Positions 53,768 to 61,806 of a stretch of DNA of 64,000 nt are shown piece after piece. The stretch lies in the NCBI RefSeq assembly GCF_000152845.1, contig NZ_CH902584.1, positions 3,079,562 to 3,143,561 of the forward strand. The letters run 5' to 3'. The position numbers and the translations under genes are program-made. The notes under the pieces were generated by a model. That model saw only the letters and a program-made list of their open reading frames with translations. It was not told where the DNA came from and made no database searches. How positions within the stretch are numbered: position 1 is the first letter of the stretch; the number at the start of each line of letters is the position of its first letter. The stretch comes from Roseovarius sp. 217. GTDB lineage: Bacteria > Pseudomonadota > Alphaproteobacteria > Rhodobacterales > Rhodobacteraceae.

Positions 53768-53789
53768 TTTTCCCTAATTTCAGGGAAAA
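53768..53789. promoter_or_regulatory. Inverted repeat just upstream of mgdA
   Basis: TTTTCCCT, six bases, AGGGAAAA, an exact 8-bp inverted repeat 14 bases before the mgdA start codon. It overlaps the expected ribosome-site and promoter zone, so a bound protein would block expression. Half-sites resemble those upstream of dmmD and the XRE-cupin gene, but the spacing is 10 rather than 5. Confidence 0.5.
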
Positions 53790-53868
53790 AGAGCCGCTAT
53801 GTAATATCGAATTCGGACAAAGCAGGTCGCAAATCGGACTCTGCTTCAAATTCACGGCGCGCGCGGAC

Positions 53869-54459
53869 CTAATCGGCGCGGATCGCCTCGAATTCGAGAA
53901 TGATGTTGACCGAGTCGCCAACAAAGTCGGGCAGGGCGTAGGTGCTTCCGAAGGCGCTGCGCAGGATTTCGGCGGTAGCGGAGATACCCAGCGTTTCCTT
54001 GCCATGGCAGCAGGGGTAGTCGGCGCGCTTGTTGAGCGTCACATCGAGGGTGACTGGCTGCGTGACGCCGCGGATGGTCAGATCCCCCGACACGGTGCCT
54101 GCGGTGTCCGAAATCGGGGTTCCGCCCTCGGCGGTGAACGTGATCATCGGATGCGCCTCGGCATCCAGAAAGTCAGGCGAGCGGACGTGGGTGTCACGCT
54201 GCTCGTGGTCGGTATCGACACTCGGCGTGCCAATCGTTGCGGTCACTTTGCCCAAGTCCTGCGTCTCGGGATCATAGGTAAAACTGCCCTCGATCTGGGA
54301 AAATCGCCCGAGAACCTTGGCATATCCCGCGTGCATGATCGTAAAGGCCACAACGGCATGTTCCGGGTCAATCTGCCATGTAGCGGGTTCTGCCTGCACG
54401 GGGTGAGCGAGCTCGAAGGCAAGCGTGGTGCCGAGTGCGGTCAGTCTTAGTCCGGTCAT
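53869..54459 (-). CDS. YceI-family periplasmic lipid-binding protein
   Basis: A 196-residue protein with an N-terminal hydrophobic signal-like segment (cut near PVQA-EPATW) and a YceI beta-barrel (WQIDPEHAVVAFTIMHAG, KVLGRFSQIEGSFTYDPE, GDLTIRGVTQPVTLDVTL). YceI proteins bind isoprenoid or fatty-acid chains in the periplasm. Two adjacent cysteines (PCCHG) are unusual within the loop near residue 150. It lies 15 bases upstream of nothing else in the same direction but follows opgH closely, so the two may be one transcript. Confidence 0.9.
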   Translation of the reverse strand: MTGLRLTALGTTLAFELAHPVQAEPATWQIDPEHAVVAFTIMHAGYAKVLGRFSQIEGSFTYDPETQDLGKVTATIGTPSVDTDHEQRDTHVRSPDFLDAEAHPMITFTAEGGTPISDTAGTVSGDLTIRGVTQPVTLDVTLNKRADYPCCHGKETLGISATAEILRSAFGSTYALPDFVGDSVNIILEFEAIRAD

Positions 54460-54474
54460 GCTGTTTCTCCTATG

Positions 54475-56280
54475 TCACGCGGTGTTGGCGTGGATTGCAG
54501 GGGTGTCAGTCGTTCTGGGGGCACGATCTTCGGGAATATCAAAGAGGCCCGTGTCCATGGACCACCGGCTGAGCCGAGGCAGGGTCGAGACCACGGCGAT
54601 CGGGATCGAAAAGACCAAGGCGAGCAAAACGGGCGCGCCGAAAATCAAGGCCCATGGGGCGTTGGTTCCCAGCCAGAAACAGAGACCCAAACCCAAGAGA
54701 GTTTGCGGCCAGAGCACACGCGCTGCTTCATCCCAGCCCAACCGGTCACGGCTGCGCTGTTGCGCGCTCCAGCCGATCCGCTGACCGAAGACGAGGCCAA
54801 GGGCGAATTGGGTGAGTGCGACCGCGACGATCGGGGATGTGAGCATCGAAAACAGGATCTCGGCCAAACCGCCCGAAACGACCCGTAGCCGTCCGCCATA
54901 GTCCTGGCTGCGGCTCTGTGAGAAAAGCACCTGCGCCAGTCCCATGAGTTTGGGGCTGAGGCTGAGTGTCATGAGAACGGCAAAGAGCGTAAGCCCCGGT
55001 CCCAAAGGCACGGCGCTCATTTGATCCACGGTTCCCGCAAGAGAGGCACCGATCAGGATGAAGACAATCCATGCCGGCGCGCTGATATACATCAAGATGG
55101 CAAGCACAAGCTGGATGCGGCTAACGGGTTTTAGGTCCGACAGGCCAAGCAGGCGGACATACTGCAAATTACCGTTCATCCAGCGCAATTCGCGGCGAAT
55201 GAAATCGACAAGGCTGGGCGGATTGTCCTCGTGGCTGTCAGATTCCTCGGCCAGCACGCGCACTTCGTAACCCGCGCGGCGCATGAGCACCGCCTCGACC
55301 TGGTCATGGCTGAGGATCGCACCGGACAGGGGGCCGCGCCCCGGCAGCAGCGGTAGCATACAGTGTTCGCGAAACGGGGTGGTGCGGATCACAAGGTTAT
55401 GGCCCCAGTTCGGGCCGCAATCCCCCTGCCACCAAGCCGAGCCGAGTGTGTAGGATCGCATGCCGTGACGCATGCCGAATTGGAAGGCGCGCGTGAAAAA
55501 GTTGCGTGAGGGCAGTCCCGTGACGAGGCTTTGCAGCATTCCGATCTCGGGGCTGGCTTGCATCACGCGGATCAGGTGTAGCACCGTTTCGGCACCCATC
55601 TCGCTATCGGCGTCCAACGGCAGGAAAAAGTCGCTTTGGCCTTCGGGGCTGTGCAGGAACTCGGCAATATTGCCAGCCTTGTAGCCGGCATTGTCGGTGC
55701 GGCGGCGATAGTGAATTGTGGCGAGAGGCCGGGAGGAGCGCCATTGCGCGACCCGAGCCTCTTCCTTGAGGGCGATGCCGGCGTCATTGGTATCGCTAAG
55801 GACGTGGAAAGAAAAGCGCCCGGCCCAAGGGCTGAGCGCCAGCTCTTCCTCCAACCTGCGCAACCGGGCAATCGAGGCGTCGGGATCCTCGTTGCGAAGC
55901 GGCATTACCACCGCAATCCGGGCCGTGATCGGCTCGTCGCCTCTGACCCGTGTGATGGCGGGTGTTACCCGCGCTGCGGCACCGGCCCCGTGGCGCAGAT
56001 CGAGCAAAAGACCCAGAACACTATTCCACAGACCAATGGACAGCCAAGGCAGGGTCAGCAGAAATGCGCCCAGCATTGCGCCTTCTCCAAAGGTGATGCC
56101 GGTTGGGGCAAAGAGCGTATACATTGCCCAGAACAGTCCGATGACCGTGGCGGTGTTGAGCGCGAGCACACAGCGGCGACGGGCGGGCAGGGGCATCCCA
56201 CGCCGCGCGCGTGGCAGGCGGATCGCCCCATCTGTTGGCTTTGCGCGATCAGATCCAGACGTATTCCCAGACGTATTCAC
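54475..56280 (-). CDS. Glucan glucosyltransferase OpgH/MdoH-like (GT2)
   Basis: A 601-residue membrane glycosyltransferase for osmoregulated periplasmic glucans. Helices at about 38-57 and 68-95 precede the GT2 domain, with VMPLRNEDPDASIARLRRLE, the DxD-type LPLDADSEMG and the acceptor motif RELRWMNGNLQY; several more helices follow from about 390 onward. The start is GTG with a strong AAGGAGATACT site. It is shorter than E. coli OpgH (about 850) but normal for alphaproteobacteria. No OpgG/MdoG partner is adjacent in the window. Confidence 0.92.
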   Translation of the reverse strand: MNTSGNTSGSDRAKPTDGAIRLPRARRGMPLPARRRCVLALNTATVIGLFWAMYTLFAPTGITFGEGAMLGAFLLTLPWLSIGLWNSVLGLLLDLRHGAGAAARVTPAITRVRGDEPITARIAVVMPLRNEDPDASIARLRRLEEELALSPWAGRFSFHVLSDTNDAGIALKEEARVAQWRSSRPLATIHYRRRTDNAGYKAGNIAEFLHSPEGQSDFFLPLDADSEMGAETVLHLIRVMQASPEIGMLQSLVTGLPSRNFFTRAFQFGMRHGMRSYTLGSAWWQGDCGPNWGHNLVIRTTPFREHCMLPLLPGRGPLSGAILSHDQVEAVLMRRAGYEVRVLAEESDSHEDNPPSLVDFIRRELRWMNGNLQYVRLLGLSDLKPVSRIQLVLAILMYISAPAWIVFILIGASLAGTVDQMSAVPLGPGLTLFAVLMTLSLSPKLMGLAQVLFSQSRSQDYGGRLRVVSGGLAEILFSMLTSPIVAVALTQFALGLVFGQRIGWSAQQRSRDRLGWDEAARVLWPQTLLGLGLCFWLGTNAPWALIFGAPVLLALVFSIPIAVVSTLPRLSRWSMDTGLFDIPEDRAPRTTDTPAIHANTA

Positions 56281-56470
56281 AGTATCTCCTTGCGATAATC
56301 TCTGCCGCAGTCGCGCTCAGCGCCATAATGCAGTGCATACAGATATTGTCCAAAGAATACCCGTCCACTGAAATCTTTTGCATATGCGGGAAGTTGCCGA
56401 AAGTCTGCCGCGCCTTGACGCGTTGAGGTCGCGTGTTAACTCTTTCGCGAGATTGAAAAAGGAATCCAAT

Positions 56471-56866
56471 ATGTTCGCCGTCGAAGTCCGTGATCACATC
56501 ATGATCGCACATTCTCTTCCTGATCCGGTGTTTGGACCGGCTCAGGGTGTTCACGGCGCGACCTTTGTCGTCGACGCTGCCTTTTTCACGCAGGACATAG
56601 ATGCGCATGGGCTGGTGGTGGATATTGGTCTGGCGTCAGAGGCTCTGGCACGGGTTCTGGCCCCGTTGCGGTACGGAAATCTGGACGACAAGCCCGAGTT
56701 TGCGGGCAAATTCACCACGACCGAGTTTCTATCTCATCATATCTGGAGCGGGCTGCGCGATATTGCCAAGGCAGAAGGCCTGGGAGATCATGGGCGCCTG
56801 CGCAAGATCCGCGTGACGCTGCATGAGAGCCATGTGGCGCGCGGGTGGTATGAGGCTGACATCTGA
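56471..56866 (+). CDS. PTPS/QueD-like protein with degenerate active site
   Basis: A 131-residue protein of the 6-pyruvoyltetrahydropterin synthase/6-carboxytetrahydropterin synthase fold. The first zinc-ligand position is His14 (MIAHSL) and the second His28, but the canonical HxH pair reads HGA (28-30). The catalytic Cys four residues before it is absent (GPAQGVHG), and the LDH motif reads LDD (71-73). Glu85 (TTTEF) and Glu119 (TLHES), which bind the pterin ring in the family, are kept. It probably binds a pterin-like substrate but may not catalyse the classical reaction. First gene of a five-gene operon; the ATG follows AAAAAGGA. Confidence 0.8.
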   Translation: MFAVEVRDHIMIAHSLPDPVFGPAQGVHGATFVVDAAFFTQDIDAHGLVVDIGLASEALARVLAPLRYGNLDDKPEFAGKFTTTEFLSHHIWSGLRDIAKAEGLGDHGRLRKIRVTLHESHVARGWYEADI

Positions 56867-57632
56867 GATGGGATTTGACGCGGAGTGGTTGGCGCTGCGC
56901 GAGGCGTCGGATGTGGTGGCGCGAGATGCCGATCTATTGGCACAGGCCATGACCTATGCAGGATCAGGGGGTACACTCCTAGATCTGGGATGCGGAACCG
57001 GCGCGACCGCGCGGGTCTTTGAGAGCGCGGGTGCGCAAGATATCCGGTGGCGTTTCTTCGACAATGATGCTGAGCTTTTGAAACGTGCCGCTGCGCGCCA
57101 TCCTCAGGCTGAAATCATCCAAGGTGATTTGGCTGATATCGACGAATTGCCCCTTGCCGGGGTTCGTCTTGTGACAGCCTCGGCGCTGCTTGATCTGGTG
57201 TCACGCGATTGGATGGAGCGTTTTGCAGCGCGTCTCGCCAGTGAGCGTGTCGCCCTCTATGCCACGCTAAGTTATGATGGGGTCATGAACTGGACACCGC
57301 TTGATCCAGAAGATGCAATCATAACAGAACGGTTCAATGCGCATCAACGCGGAGACAAGGGGTTTGGACCCGCGCTCGGCCCGGATGCCGCTGAAAGCGT
57401 CGCGCAAATACTCGGTGCGAGGGGATACAGCGTCAGTCTCGCTCCGAGTCCATGGCGCCTGGGAGCGACTGCGGCAGACATGCAGCGCGCTCTTTTGCAC
57501 GGTATTGCACAGGCCGCGCTCGAGATGGGCCACGCCACGGCCGATCAATGGATTGGGCGGCGAAAGGCGCATCTGTCTGAGGGTTGGGCGGAGATTGGTC
57601 ATATGGACCTCTTGGCTCTGCCTCCGTCTTGA
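56850..57632 (+). CDS. Class I SAM-dependent methyltransferase
   Basis: A 260-residue methyltransferase. The SAM motif is GGTLLDLGCGTGATARVFES (about 40-59), followed by an acidic strand end (RFFDNDAELLKRA) and the motif-II-like LVTASALLDLVS. Starts at 56850 (overlapping the preceding gene by 17 bases) or 56868 are both possible. The substrate is unknown; the operon suggests modification of the same small molecule as its neighbours. Confidence 0.85.
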   Translation: MRLTSEMGFDAEWLALREASDVVARDADLLAQAMTYAGSGGTLLDLGCGTGATARVFESAGAQDIRWRFFDNDAELLKRAAARHPQAEIIQGDLADIDELPLAGVRLVTASALLDLVSRDWMERFAARLASERVALYATLSYDGVMNWTPLDPEDAIITERFNAHQRGDKGFGPALGPDAAESVAQILGARGYSVSLAPSPWRLGATAADMQRALLHGIAQAALEMGHATADQWIGRRKAHLSEGWAEIGHMDLLALPPS

Positions 57633-57742
57633 TGTCCCATAGGTGACATTTTTGAGAATGCCTCTATCTTTGCCATGGCCTTGACGGAACAGTCGAATGG
57701 ATCACCTCCATGGCCATAGCCAGTCGTTGAACGGAGACCCGG

Positions 57743-58564
57743 ATGCAGACCGCCCAAGTAACTCCCAAGGTTTGGGATCGGATCCTCGCTGCCCGCGCGG
57801 GCAGGTCGTGCTTGTGTTGCGGCGATTGGGAAACAGGGGAGCGCGCGGCGATGACGCTCTATGGTTCGATGATTGCGGCCCCCGGATCACCTCATGTGGT
57901 GGCACAGATCGGACAATCGCTCGATGGCCGGGTGGCGACCGTCAGCGGAGATGCCGCGGATGTTTCTGGGCCGGACGGGTTGGCGCATCTGCACCGCATG
58001 CGGGCCTTGGTGGATGCCGTGATTGTGGGGGTCAAGACCGCGTTGCAGGATGATCCGCGCCTCACCGTGCGCCTCGTGGCTGGCCAGAATCCGGCGCGCG
58101 TTGTGATCGATCCTTCGGGACGTTTGCCCAATGATGCGCGACTCTTCGCCGATGATGGGGCGCGACGTGTGGTCATTCAAACCGTGGAGAAGTCTCGTCC
58201 GGCCGGAGTTGAAGTGATCACATTGCCGCGAAGCCAGTGGATTTCCCCAGCCGCCATCGTCGCCGCCCTGCGCAAACTCGGCCTCAATCACCTCTTGGTC
58301 GAAGGGGGGGCCATCACCATCGCCCGATTTATCGAAGCGGATCTTCTGTCGCGGCTCCATGTGGCCGTTGCCCCTTTGCTGATTGGTGCCGGACCGCAGG
58401 GATTGACGACCCAGCCCATTGCCAAGCTGGCGCAGGCGCGTCGCCCCGAAACACAGGTCTATGGTCTGGGCTCGGATGTGGTGTTTGATTGTCTGATGGG
58501 GACACGCGCACAGGCGCAGGTCTGGCCCCACGCCAAACAGGCTACCGCCTTGCGGCACGGGTGA
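57743..58564 (+). CDS. RibD C-terminal/DHFR-like reductase
   Basis: A 273-residue protein of the RibD_C family, which reduces pyrimidine or pterin-type substrates with NADPH. The core runs from HVVAQIGQSLDGRVAT, typical of RibD_C, through DAVIVGVKTALQDDPRLTVR and a final LLVEGGAITIARFIEADL. A 50-residue N-terminal extension has a CLCC cluster (about 23-26) of unknown role, without a complete deaminase domain. In the context of a PTPS-like protein, the reduction of a pteridine-type intermediate is plausible. The ATG follows GGAG. Confidence 0.85.
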   Translation: MQTAQVTPKVWDRILAARAGRSCLCCGDWETGERAAMTLYGSMIAAPGSPHVVAQIGQSLDGRVATVSGDAADVSGPDGLAHLHRMRALVDAVIVGVKTALQDDPRLTVRLVAGQNPARVVIDPSGRLPNDARLFADDGARRVVIQTVEKSRPAGVEVITLPRSQWISPAAIVAALRKLGLNHLLVEGGAITIARFIEADLLSRLHVAVAPLLIGAGPQGLTTQPIAKLAQARRPETQVYGLGSDVVFDCLMGTRAQAQVWPHAKQATALRHG

Positions 58565-58569
58565 AAGAC

Positions 58570-59547
58570 ATGGTGCAGCACAGCCGCGCGCTCTGGATCA
58601 CCGAGGCGGGCCGGGCAGAGATCTTATCCGCATCCTGCGAGGATCTTCCGGATCATTGCGTGGTCGAGACACTGTTCTCTGGCATAAGCCGTGGGACAGA
58701 GCGTCTGGTCTTTCAGGGTCGCGTGCCCCGGAGTGAGCATGAAACCATGCGCGCGCCGTTTCAGGAGGGCGCGTTCACCTTTCCTGTGAAATATGGCTAT
58801 AGTTCTGTCGGTCGGGTGATGTCGGGGGCGCAGGCCGGTCAGGTGGTCTTTTGCCTTTATCCCCATCAGGAGCGGTTTGTCTGTCCTCTTGCCGCGGCGG
58901 TACCCGTGCCGCATGCCGTGCCACCCGGTCGGGCCGTTCTGGCGGCGAATATGGAAACGGCGCTCAATATCATCTGGGACGCCGGCGTGATGCCCGGTGA
59001 TCGGGTTGCGGTCGTCGGGACAGGGACGGTCGGAGCTTTGACCGGATATCTGGCGGCGCGTATGCCCGGCACACAAGTCTGTCTGGTGGACATTGATCCG
59101 GCCCGCGCTGGCTTGGCGGAAAGTCTGGGGTGCCGGTTTGCGCTGCCACCCCATGCCCAAGAGACATTAGGCGGTGAGGCGGATGTGGTCATCCACAGCT
59201 CGGCGACCGATGCCGGTCTGGCAAGTGCGTTGGCCTTGGCTGGCTGTGAGGCGGTGGTTGTCGAAGCAAGCTGGTATGGCACAGGGCAAACCGCAATTGG
59301 CCTTGGCGGTGCGTTTCATCAGCGGCGGTTGCGGTTGGTGGCCTCTCAGGTTGGACGCATTCCGGCCAATCACGCCGCCAGATGGACCTATCGCAGGCGA
59401 TTGGAGACCGCGCTTGGGCTGTTGACCGATCCAGCACTCGATGCCCTTATTTCGGGTGAGAGCCGGTTCGAGGATCTGCCGCGCGACTATGCCGCCATCC
59501 TTGATGCGCCGGGCACGCTGTGTCACCGGGTTCGGTATGGCGACTAA
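58570..59547 (+). CDS. Medium-chain dehydrogenase, BchC-like, without structural zinc site
   Basis: A 325-residue MDR-family oxidoreductase. The N-terminal LFSGISRGTERLVFQGRVP is reminiscent of BchC-type dehydrogenases. The Rossmann motif is VVGTGTVGALTGYLAA (about 150-165), and the substrate side is reduced. Classical GHE zinc motifs are absent. It starts just after the reductase gene (GTG at 58561 or ATG at 58570) and overlaps the glycosyltransferase by 11 bases. It may oxidise an alcohol or glycosyl intermediate of the operon's product. Confidence 0.82.
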   Translation: MVQHSRALWITEAGRAEILSASCEDLPDHCVVETLFSGISRGTERLVFQGRVPRSEHETMRAPFQEGAFTFPVKYGYSSVGRVMSGAQAGQVVFCLYPHQERFVCPLAAAVPVPHAVPPGRAVLAANMETALNIIWDAGVMPGDRVAVVGTGTVGALTGYLAARMPGTQVCLVDIDPARAGLAESLGCRFALPPHAQETLGGEADVVIHSSATDAGLASALALAGCEAVVVEASWYGTGQTAIGLGGAFHQRRLRLVASQVGRIPANHAARWTYRRRLETALGLLTDPALDALISGESRFEDLPRDYAAILDAPGTLCHRVRYGD

Positions 59548-60613
59548 GCCTGAACGCCCTTTGCGGCGCATGGCGTTCGCCGTGCCGGGGGATATCAACA
59601 CGACAACCGGCGGCTATCTCTATGACCGCCGACTGGCCCAAGCTCTTGAGGCGCGCGGCATCGAGGTGCGGCATCTGAGGTTCGGCGACAGCTTTCCGCA
59701 GCCGACGCCGATTGACATGCAGGACGCCGTCAAGCAGTTGCAGGCATTGCCGTCAGATTGCCCGGCGCTCGTTGACGGTTTGGCTTATGGAGCGCTTGAA
59801 ACCTCGGCCTTGTGCGACCTGCGCGCGCCGCTGGTGGCTCTGGTTCATCATCCACTGGCGCTCGAGCCGGGGTTGGGCGCAGTGCAGGCGCGTGACATGG
59901 CCGCACGCGAGACCGCCAACCTTGCCTTGGCGCAGCAGATTGTGGTTACGAGCGGGCATATCGCGGGCTTGTTGCGCGATGCCTATGGGGTGCCCCCTCA
60001 CCGTGTCCACATCGCGCGACCGGGTTTCATGCGCCCGCTTGCCGCCGTGCATGAGCGCGATAGCCCGCCCCTCATTCTCTCGGTGGGGATAGTTGCTCAG
60101 CGCAAGGGGCATGACGTTCTGCTGCAAGCCTTGGCGCAGATTGTCGACCTGGAGTGGAGGGCGGTGATTGTCGGTCGTGCGCATGAGCCTGGTACGGTGC
60201 GCGCCTTGCACATGCTGCGTACCGATTTGGGTCTGAGCACGCGGGTCGAGATTGCGGGCGAGATTTCACAATCGGCACTTGATGAGCTTTACGCGCGTGC
60301 GACACTTTTTGCGCTCGCGACGCGTTACGAGGGATATGGCATTGTCTTTGACGAGGCGATGGGACACGGCTTGCCCATTGTCAGCACCGATGTCGGGGCG
60401 GTGCCGGATACGGTCGCGCCGGGGGCAGGTGTTCTGGTGCCGCCTGAAGACCCCGCGGCATTTGCATCAGCGTTGCGCAGAGTGCTGGAGGATGCGGGCT
60501 TTCAGGCAGGCTGCGCCTTGGAGGCGCGGCGCGCTGCCTCTCATCTCGGGGATTGGAATGCTGCAGCCCGCGTGGTTGAGGGTGTGCTCTTTGAGCCCTC
60601 AAACCTCGGCTGA
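59537..60613 (+). CDS. Glycosyltransferase family 4
   Basis: A 358-residue GT-B enzyme. The C-terminal nucleotide-sugar site includes LILSVGIVAQRKGHDVLLQA and the E-x7-E segment YEGYGIVFDEAMGHGLPIV with GAVPDTVAPG. The N-terminal acceptor domain begins MAFAVPGDINTTTGGYLYDRRLA. It should transfer a sugar to an acceptor, here likely the small molecule assembled by the preceding four genes. Last gene of the operon, converging on an AraC-type regulator with a 15-base overlap. Confidence 0.88.
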   Translation: MATKPERPLRRMAFAVPGDINTTTGGYLYDRRLAQALEARGIEVRHLRFGDSFPQPTPIDMQDAVKQLQALPSDCPALVDGLAYGALETSALCDLRAPLVALVHHPLALEPGLGAVQARDMAARETANLALAQQIVVTSGHIAGLLRDAYGVPPHRVHIARPGFMRPLAAVHERDSPPLILSVGIVAQRKGHDVLLQALAQIVDLEWRAVIVGRAHEPGTVRALHMLRTDLGLSTRVEIAGEISQSALDELYARATLFALATRYEGYGIVFDEAMGHGLPIVSTDVGAVPDTVAPGAGVLVPPEDPAAFASALRRVLEDAGFQAGCALEARRAASHLGDWNAAARVVEGVLFEPSNLG

Positions 60614-61612
60614 ATAGTCGAGCACGCGCTCTCTGTGTTTGCCGCGGAAATCCGAGGGTGTCAGGCCGTAGAACTTTTTGAAGGCGGTTGACAACGTGCC
60701 GGTCGAGCCAAAGCCGGTGGCGGTGGCAATATCAATCAAGGGCAGCTTGGTGTCCTGAATCAGATGGTGTGCACGCCTGACGCGCAGCTGTTTGTAATAA
60801 TGGCCCGGTGAGGTTTCAAACACCGCGCGAAACCGCCGTTCAAGACAGCGCTGCGAGGTGTCAACCTGGTCCGCAATCTCGGTGATTGACAGAGGCTCTG
60901 ACAAGTTATCCTCCATGATGGCCAGCGCATCAGACACCGCCTTGTCATAGAATTTGTGAAAGGCGGCTGGCGCGAAGGGCTGTGTGCTGGAGCTCGTCCG
61001 TATGCTCGGTAGCAGGAGATGTCGGCCAATTTCGGTGATCTCGGAAACCGGGAGATCCTTGGCCAAGAGACCAATGACCAGTTCGGCCGTGGCGGCACGG
61101 CCCGCAGCAGTAATGATCCCATTGGACAGCTCTGACAGGCTCTCAGTCAGTCGCGGGAGGTCTTGGGTCTCGCGCAGGACGACGGCATCGGCCCAATGGG
61201 TCGTGACGGCCCCGGTGCTGATTTGGGTTCGGGCGATGAAGCGTGTTGCGGCATCCGCGAGCAAGATGACAGCATTGCCTAGGCGCCGCATGCTGCGGAT
61301 ACGCGCCATCCACGTTGACGTGTCTGCCGTTTTCGAGGCGATCACGATCAGATAATCAGCAAGGCAGTGATCTGGAATGACCGGCTCTGCCCGCACGATG
61401 CAGGCCCCGGTGCCCTGAACAAAGCCAGGATTGTCCGAAACGATCCGCCAGACAAAGCGTGGGCTGCCGTGAACCATGTTCGCAGTCTGTAAGGTGTGAA
61501 TCACAGAAGCGAGTTCAAGATCACAGAACTTGCGCTGAACGAAAATCTCGAACACGGTTGTTGCGCCGTCAGGCGTGATGGTCGGTTGGGATCGTGAAGT
61601 CTGTTCGGTCAT
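60599..61612 (-). CDS. GlxA-family AraC-type transcriptional regulator
   Basis: A regulator of about 337 residues. A DJ-1/PfpI-like N-terminal domain (about 25-200, with FCDLELASVIHTLQTANMVH) is followed by an AraC double helix-turn-helix (about 235-335: EPLSITEIADQVDTSQRCLE and PLIDIATATGFGSTGTLSTA). Starts at 61612 and 61651 are both possible, neither with a clear ribosome site. It converges on the five-gene operon and may regulate it; ligands of this family are often quaternary or methylated amines. Confidence 0.88.
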   Translation of the reverse strand: MTEQTSRSQPTITPDGATTVFEIFVQRKFCDLELASVIHTLQTANMVHGSPRFVWRIVSDNPGFVQGTGACIVRAEPVIPDHCLADYLIVIASKTADTSTWMARIRSMRRLGNAVILLADAATRFIARTQISTGAVTTHWADAVVLRETQDLPRLTESLSELSNGIITAAGRAATAELVIGLLAKDLPVSEITEIGRHLLLPSIRTSSSTQPFAPAAFHKFYDKAVSDALAIMEDNLSEPLSITEIADQVDTSQRCLERRFRAVFETSPGHYYKQLRVRRAHHLIQDTKLPLIDIATATGFGSTGTLSTAFKKFYGLTPSDFRGKHRERVLDYSAEV

Positions 61613-61806
61613 GGCGATTCTATAGACTGTAACTTTAGGATTAAAAACCATGATTGATTACATGGTGGGATCAAGCCCTGACTTCTGTTTTATGCGCCGC
61701 GTTGGTTTTGATCACAATCGGTAAAGAAGACGGTCAGGGGAATGGGGCTGTTGCGTCTGAGCGCTGTCGTGTATCTTGAGCCATAGAACAGACCGGGAAA
61801 CGGTGA

